NCBI GenBank assembly: GCA_910587535.1
Contig: CAJUKM010000040.1
Location: 1-10,562, forward strand
Length of the DNA stretch: 10,562 nucleotides
From: an uncultured Bacilli bacterium
GTDB lineage: Bacteria > Bacillota_I > Bacilli_A > RF39 > UBA660
Reading direction: 5' to 3'
Below are positions 7,461 to 10,562 of the stretch, one piece after another. A program made the position numbers and the translations under genes. Below the pieces are notes generated by a model. The model did no database searches, was not told the origin of the DNA, and saw nothing but the letters and a program-made list of their open reading frames with translations. Numbering within the stretch: the stretch's first letter is position 1; every line of letters begins with the position of its first letter.

Positions 7461-7770
7461 AATTATTTGACTTTAAAATGTCATCTAATTTAGATAATAC
7501 TTCTTTTTTTTCTTCAACAAAAAAATAGCCTTCTATATGACCTAATAAATTACCATTTTTAAATACTAACAAGATTTTTTCTTAATTCCTTAATTATATA
7601 TTTAGTTGGACATTTTTCTACTTCCTTTTGAGGACTCAACATAGTCTCTTCATAATCTTCGTTTTTTGGCAAAAATCCTTTTTTTCTAAATCTTCAGCCC
7701 TTTCCCACTTTCTTCTTTCTATTTCTTCTACAGTCATTTTACTTAAATCGAAACTCTTTTTATCGCTCAT
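7459..7770 (-). pseudogene. Frameshifted small gene of unknown function (~103 codons)
   Basis: From the ATG at 7770 the frame reads MSDKKSFDLSKMTVEEIERR and continues to EDLEKK, then hits a stop near 7636. The -1 frame continues sensibly from the same place (GFLPKNEDYEETMLSPQ and on to KYIIKELRK) until the second A-run. The original frame then resumes with LLVFKNGNLLGHIEGYFF and ends KLDDILKSNN at a TAA (7459-7461). The two switches sit in homopolymers: A7 on the minus strand (7679-7685, one A short) and A6 (7575-7580, one A extra). Together they restore frame, and the intact product would be about 103 residues, charged and soluble. I do not recognise the family. The gene has its own promoter and shares a terminator. 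It may be a decaying gene, two homopolymer sequencing errors, or less likely programmed frameshifting at A-AAA-AAG. Confidence 0.7.
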
Positions 7771-7789
7771 GATTATAAATTACTTCTAT

Positions 7790-7818
7790 GTTATATCAAT
7801 CAGCTTAACATAAATCAA
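7790..7818 (-). promoter_or_regulatory. Promoter of the frameshifted small gene
   Basis: On the minus strand, TTGATT (7813-7818), a 17-base spacer and TATAAC (7790-7795) give a good sigma-A match about 20 bases before the ATG at 7770. The -35 overlaps the U-tract of the terminator of the gene behind it. The ribosome site is weak (AGAAG). Confidence 0.5.
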
Positions 7819-7858
7819 ATAAAAATAATATACCGGCTCATATTGCTGACATATTATT
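7816..7858 (-). terminator. Terminator of the Ppx/GppA-like gene
   Basis: On the minus strand, AATAATATGTC pairs with GGTATATTATT (arms at 7848-7858 and 7824-7834) in an 11-bp stem with two G-U pairs, followed by TTTTTATTTG. It lies about 20 bases after the stop codon of the 298-residue gene. Confidence 0.65.
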
Positions 7859-7877
7859 TTCAAACTCTTCAAATAAA

Positions 7878-8774
7878 TTATTTTAAATCGTTAATAACTC
7901 CGTTTATCAAATTTAAGTCAGAAGGAATGATCCATTTTATATTGGTCATTCTAAATAGTGGCAAAGGTAATATAGCTCCACTTCTAGCGCCATCCATCCA
8001 TTTAGGATTCGAAGGCATCAAAGCATATAATTCCTCTATTGAAATCTCATTAAACACCTTTTCTGTACCCTTAATATAATCCTCTAAACTTAACATATAT
8101 TTATGAATATTATCATCAAATAAAGTGTTCTCTACTAAGTTAAACCCTGTCAAAAGTTCAAATCTCTCTTCTCCACCGGTAAATATAGCACAATCGTAAT
8201 CTTTATCTAATTCGACATCAGTAAGCTTTTCTGCCACAAAGCTTTCCATTTCTTGAACAGTGTTTCCACTATATTTATCGTTAACTTTATCGAAGTTGTT
8301 TAAAAGATCGGCAACACCTATATCCAAATTTTTTGTATCAGTTATTTTAGTCCCCACAAAAGTAACTAATTCTGTTGTCTTACCACCCATGTTGATTATC
8401 AAAACTTTTTTACCATTATAGTCATTTTCCATAGCTTTAGCTAAATAATAGTTCTCTATACCGTGACTGATGATATTGAAGTGAAGATCAAACTTATCGT
8501 TAAAAAGTTTTACTAGTTCTTGCTTTCTGTCTTGTATTAAACTTCTAAAAATTCCCGTAACGAATATGTGCGTATTATAATATTTTAAATCATATCTAGA
8601 TTTAATCTCTTCAAAATAATCGCATAATTCCTTTAAGTTGGCTTCACTAATTCCCTTTTCTAGATCGAAGTCATTCTTAAAATAGATTGAATGTTCTTCG
8701 ACGAGTTTCAATTCTCCTTCGTGACAATAAACTTTTATTGTCGAAGAGCCTAAATCGATATAATAATTTTTCAC
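7878..8774 (-). CDS. Ppx/GppA-family phosphatase-like protein
   Basis: A 298-residue ASKHA-fold protein matching the exopolyphosphatase / guanosine pentaphosphatase family, which hydrolyses polyphosphate or pppGpp. YIDLGSSTIKVY (5-16) is the phosphate-1 loop, and FVTGIFR (71-77) corresponds to the VATxALR segment. HGIENYY (104-110) carries Glu107 at the place of the catalytic glutamate, INMGGKTTEL (127-136) is the phosphate-2 loop, and IFTGGEE (197-203) follows. The C-terminal DGARSGAILP...PSDLNLINGV resembles the AGxxIL...SDxGLREG end of the Ppx/GppA core. The length matches the core domain only, without the HD-type extension of E. coli Ppx. The GTG start is fixed by AGGAG about seven bases upstream. 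It is a single gene with its own promoter and terminator, divergent from the zinc-ribbon operon. Substrate specificity cannot be read from the sequence. Confidence 0.8.
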   Translation of the reverse strand: MKNYYIDLGSSTIKVYCHEGELKLVEEHSIYFKNDFDLEKGISEANLKELCDYFEEIKSRYDLKYYNTHIFVTGIFRSLIQDRKQELVKLFNDKFDLHFNIISHGIENYYLAKAMENDYNGKKVLIINMGGKTTELVTFVGTKITDTKNLDIGVADLLNNFDKVNDKYSGNTVQEMESFVAEKLTDVELDKDYDCAIFTGGEERFELLTGFNLVENTLFDDNIHKYMLSLEDYIKGTEKVFNEISIEELYALMPSNPKWMDGARSGAILPLPLFRMTNIKWIIPSDLNLINGVINDLK

Positions 8775-8792
8775 AGTACCACTCCTGATTTA

Positions 8793-8821
8793 ACTTTACC
8801 ATAAATGCGGTACTATTTCCA
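8793..8821 (-). promoter_or_regulatory. Promoter of the Ppx/GppA-like gene
   Basis: On the minus strand, TGGAAA (8816-8821), a 17-base spacer and TAAAGT (8793-8798), preceded by TGG as an extended -10. The AGGAG ribosome site follows closely (8781-8786), so the leader is short. Confidence 0.55.
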
Positions 8822-8876
8822 TTAAAACTTTCTTAATCTTAAACAAAAAATGCGTGTTTTTTCTAACCAAACTTTA

Positions 8877-8888
8877 TAAAACGTTTTA
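8877..8888. promoter_or_regulatory. 12-bp perfect palindrome, possible operator
   Basis: TAAAACGTTTTA is self-complementary and overlaps the inferred -35 of the zinc-ribbon operon in the divergent intergenic region. The position suits a repressor site. AT-rich DNA yields such palindromes by chance, so this is tentative. Confidence 0.3.
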
Positions 8889-8912
8889 AATTAGTTTAAA
8901 AAGTGCTATACT
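8884..8912 (+). promoter_or_regulatory. Promoter of the zinc-ribbon operon
   Basis: TATACT (8907-8912) is preceded by TGC, giving an extended -10. At 17-base spacing the -35 is only TTTTAA (8884-8889). The ribosome site GAGG lies at 8927-8930, just before the GTG start. Confidence 0.55.
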
Positions 8913-8936
8913 GTCATTAGAAAAAAGAGGAAAGAT

Positions 8937-9302
8937 GTGGCAAGAAATTTAAAAACAAAAGAACTAATAAACATGCGTTTAGCGACAACCTATGGTGGGT
9001 GGATGTACTGTGATAATTGTAACGAAAACATAGGATATCTATGTTATTCTACTTACGATTTGCTCGAACTGAAATTCGTTTGTTCCTGCGGTAGCAAAGG
9101 AAGTGCCCATTTAGAGTTTGTAGATAGCAAAGAAGGGAAACCTTGTAACGATGAATTGATAACGATCAAAAACAGATTTTGCTGTCCTGATGATAATCAA
9201 CCACTAATAACCATTTTAGACAAGAAAATAGACTCGTACGAGATGAGCATAGTTTGCAATTCTTGTCAAAAGGACTATAAAAGAAGTAAAAGTAATTTAT
9301 AA
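8937..9302 (+). CDS. Double zinc-ribbon protein of unknown function
   Basis: This small soluble protein of 121 residues has ten cysteines in two clusters. Cys25-x2-Cys28 with Cys49-x-Cys51 would form the first zinc ribbon, and Cys82-Cys83 with Cys107-x2-Cys110 the second; Cys36 and Cys70 are extra. The core YGGWMYCDNCNENIGYLCY is aromatic-rich, as in ribbons that bind nucleic acid or protein. The GTG at 8937 is chosen over the overlapping ATG at 8935, because that frame stops after five codons and AGAGGAAAG is well spaced for the GTG. It is followed without a gap by another zinc-ribbon gene. I cannot name the family. A regulatory, scaffold or metal-handling role is possible but not shown. Confidence 0.7.
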   Translation: MARNLKTKELINMRLATTYGGWMYCDNCNENIGYLCYSTYDLLELKFVCSCGSKGSAHLEFVDSKEGKPCNDELITIKNRFCCPDDNQPLITILDKKIDSYEMSIVCNSCQKDYKRSKSNL

Positions 9303-9479
9303 ATGAAGTACAAAATGGATTACAGAATATGTCAAAGTTGCAGAATGACCATAGAGGATGAAAGCCAATACAGAAAAAATAAAGAGGAATTTATGAATGC
9401 TGATTACTGTAAATATTGCTTTTATGATAGTAAATTTAACCATAAAGTAAATACGGAAGAATATATAGATAGTATGTAA
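9303..9479 (+). CDS. Small putative zinc-ribbon protein (zf-ribbon_2-like)
   Basis: A 58-residue protein whose ATG directly follows the TAA of the previous gene, so translation is probably coupled; no strong ribosome site of its own is seen. ICQSCRMTIEDE (9-20) and ADYCKYCFYDSKFNHKVNTEE (33-53) give the CxxC...CxxC pairs (Cys10, Cys13, Cys36, Cys39). They match the layout CQSCGMPL...DYCxYCYxxGxFTxxxTMEEMI of the putative zinc-ribbon domain PF12674, a family of stand-alone or N-terminal ribbons of unknown function. Codon use and the terminator 20 bases after its stop support a real gene. It is unusual in that the usual Gly-Met-Pro after CQSC is Arg-Met-Thr here. Confidence 0.8.
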   Translation: MKYKMDYRICQSCRMTIEDESQYRKNKEEFMNADYCKYCFYDSKFNHKVNTEEYIDSM

Positions 9480-9500
9480 TCTAAATTGAAATAACAAAAA

Positions 9501-9532
9501 AATAAGAGATTTATCATCTTCTTATTTTTTTT
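9501..9532. terminator. Bidirectional terminator between convergent genes
   Basis: AATAAGAGAT (9501-9510) pairs with ATCTTCTTATT (9516-9526) with one bulged base and a five-base loop. It is followed by a T-run to 9532 and preceded by an A-run (9495-9502), so it serves the zinc-ribbon operon and the opposing 251-residue gene. Confidence 0.8.
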
Positions 9533-9536
9533 GATA

Positions 9537-10292
9537 TTAAATTGTTTCCTGTTTTTGTTTCTCTGCTTGATTAATCATTACAGTAACGGAGTCGACAATA
9601 ATCTTTTTCACCATCTCCGAACTTGCAACAGAACAAGATATTATTTCTAAAAAATCGACTCCATTTGACCTAAAAAATAATTCTAATTCTATTAGTGAAG
9701 TCGTAGGAAAGGAACCACCTATACTTAAAAGTTCTATTAATCTTTCAAATGTAAGTTTAAATAACTCATGCACTTGAGTAAAATACGAATCGAGTAACAT
9801 TTTTAATTTTAAAGAAATTATATTTGTAGGAAGGTCACTCATACTGAGTTGCAAAAGCTCAGTTGTTTTATCTCCTTTTTCAGTACTTTGTTCATATTCT
9901 TTAATTTGAGTCCTAGAACTCTTCGCGACTTTTATTAAAGCCATAACATTTGGATTAACAGGATCATTACTAAACATACCTAAAGTATCAAAAAGGCCAT
10001 CCTCAATACCGATAGATTTAAACAGTAGATCTAAATTTGCTCTTAAAGCAGCTTCACATATATTTGGAACAAAGGGTAACTCACTGAGATTCAATTCCTT
10101 TCTGAAACTGTTTATAATTCGATCTCTACATACAGTAGAAGTCTCTTCTGATGACGAATACTTATATATGCTCATCGCTTCAAAATATTCTTCGGCGTTG
10201 ATATTAATCTTTGCGCTTCTTTTTGAAAAACCTAGTACTACCCTAAGTTGTTCCAAGATAACAACCATTTGCGCTCTTTCATTTTCTTCCAT
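9537..10292 (-). CDS. Hypothetical protein, 251 aa
   Basis: I do not recognise this protein. It is predicted soluble and mostly helical, with no signal peptide, clear membrane segment, cysteine cluster or nucleotide-binding motif. The N-terminal third (MEENERAQMVVILEQLRVVL) begins with an amphipathic helix. The middle is rich in Leu and Ser, and the C-terminus ends in a polar tail (NQAEKQKQE). The start is certain: AGGAGGT (10299-10305) lies six bases before the ATG. A strong extended -10 promoter sits immediately upstream, inside the 3' end of the preceding gene, and only 30 bases separate the two genes, so it may be read both alone and with its neighbour. It ends at a bidirectional terminator. 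No function is proposed. Confidence 0.75.
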   Translation of the reverse strand: MEENERAQMVVILEQLRVVLGFSKRSAKININAEEYFEAMSIYKYSSSEETSTVCRDRIINSFRKELNLSELPFVPNICEAALRANLDLLFKSIGIEDGLFDTLGMFSNDPVNPNVMALIKVAKSSRTQIKEYEQSTEKGDKTTELLQLSMSDLPTNIISLKLKMLLDSYFTQVHELFKLTFERLIELLSIGGSFPTTSLIELELFFRSNGVDFLEIISCSVASSEMVKKIIVDSVTVMINQAEKQKQETI

Positions 10293-10313
10293 AATTTTAC
10301 CTCCTAAAGGGTT

Positions 10314-10341
10314 ATTATACCACTAATTTGCGATTTTCCAA
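10314..10341 (-). promoter_or_regulatory. Extended -10 promoter of the 251-aa gene
   Basis: On the minus strand, TTGGAA (10336-10341), a 16-base spacer and a perfect TATAAT (10314-10319) preceded by TGG. The -35 lies within the final codons of the upstream gene. Confidence 0.65.
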
Positions 10342-10562
10342 TACATTTCGTTATCCTTAATCTCATAATAAAGTTTATTTTCTTCATATAGATATGAAAT
10401 ATAAGAACGTACAGTACTGCCTATTAACACGTACTGGTTTGCATTCATCTCTAAGTTATAATGATCAAACATAATCTTTAATATTTTTTCATAAGTAGAA
10501 GGAGTCCTACAAACTTGCTAATATAAATCAAGTACTTTTTATGAATTTTTATAACTTTTTTC
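10323..10562 (-). pseudogene. C-terminal part of a frameshifted gene, possibly an MBL-fold hydrolase tail
   Basis: The minus-strand frame ending at TAG (10323-10325) reads CRTPSTYEKILKIMFDHYN, then NANQYVLIGSTVRSYISYLY, then EIKDNEMYWKIAN. It is closed upstream by a stop at 10518-10520. From the window edge a neighbouring frame, KKVIKIHKKYLIYISKF, is open up to the same place. Adding one T to the TTT at 10511-10513 would join them into one sensible chain, so a one-base deletion is inferred. The helix-helix-wing layout (ending in a 'strand of YYEIKDNEMYW') resembles the winged-helix tail of some bacterial MBL-fold hydrolases (LACTB2-like). That match is from memory and only moderate. The N-terminal part is outside the window. 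A short intact start at the ATG at 10472 (49 residues) is an alternative but has no good ribosome site. Confidence 0.45.

Noticed and set aside
7575..7685. Programmed ribosomal frameshifting at both A-runs
   Set aside because: The first heptamer fits, but a second shift in the opposite direction within about 35 codons would also be needed; homopolymer error or gene decay is simpler.
7628..8079. Two plus-strand open frames (7628-7813 and 7843-8079)
   Set aside because: They lie opposite the frameshifted small gene and the Ppx/GppA-like gene, lack ribosome sites and have shadow composition.
8845..8862. AAAAAA-TGCGTG-TTTTTT as a terminator in the divergent region
   Set aside because: The stem is only A-T pairs with no GC core, and no transcript ends there; it lies between two divergent promoters.
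1..10562. CRISPR array, insertion sequence or integrase
   Set aside because: No regularly spaced direct repeats, transposase or recombinase frame, or terminal inverted repeats were found on either strand.

Overview
This window is low-GC DNA (roughly 30% GC by eye). Bacterial gene structure, AGGAGG-type ribosome sites, U-tract terminators and extended -10 promoters (TGnTATAAT-like) all point to a Bacillota/Mycoplasmatota-type bacterium. Tryptophan is encoded by TGG, and the clear genes run full length with TGA not needed as a sense codon, so the standard code (table 11) fits. Genus cannot be told from the sequence.

Left part (1-1765): the window opens inside a plus-strand HerA-type hexameric ATPase gene whose N-terminus is cut off. 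Behind it is a 250-base gap with a strong promoter, three hairpins and a U-tract terminator. Together they look like a small RNA gene of about 130 nt that converges on the next gene.

Centre (1769-6612): one giant minus-strand gene (1534 aa). It has a helical N-terminal half with three copies of an LF(I/L)S...FY repeat, a distinctive middle module (about residues 1055-1225), and a C-terminal nucleotidyltransferase module. That last module resembles archaeal-type (class I) CCA-adding and OAS-like enzymes. This is the most unusual object in the window.

Middle right (6613-7460): two small co-oriented genes, 9 nt apart, both with the look of nucleoside 2-deoxyribosyltransferase-like Rossmann proteins. 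They end at a bidirectional terminator. On the opposite strand next to it lies a ~103-codon gene broken by two compensating one-base frameshifts in A-runs (7459-7770).

Right (7816-10562): a minus-strand Ppx/GppA-like ASKHA protein stands back-to-back with a plus-strand two-gene zinc-ribbon operon (121 aa and 58 aa, touching stop-to-start). A bidirectional terminator separates that operon from a minus-strand 251-aa protein of unknown function. At the edge is the C-terminal part of a further minus-strand gene with an apparent frameshift, possibly an MBL-fold hydrolase with a winged-helix tail.

How the genes work together: only two co-transcribed pairs are well supported, the two deoxyribosyltransferase-like genes and the two zinc-ribbon genes. 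HerA-family ATPases are often half of a two-gene anti-phage system (for example SIR2-HerA), but the partner would lie left of the window. Linking the giant nucleotidyltransferase protein, HerA and the small RNA into one defence locus is a hypothesis, not something the sequence proves.
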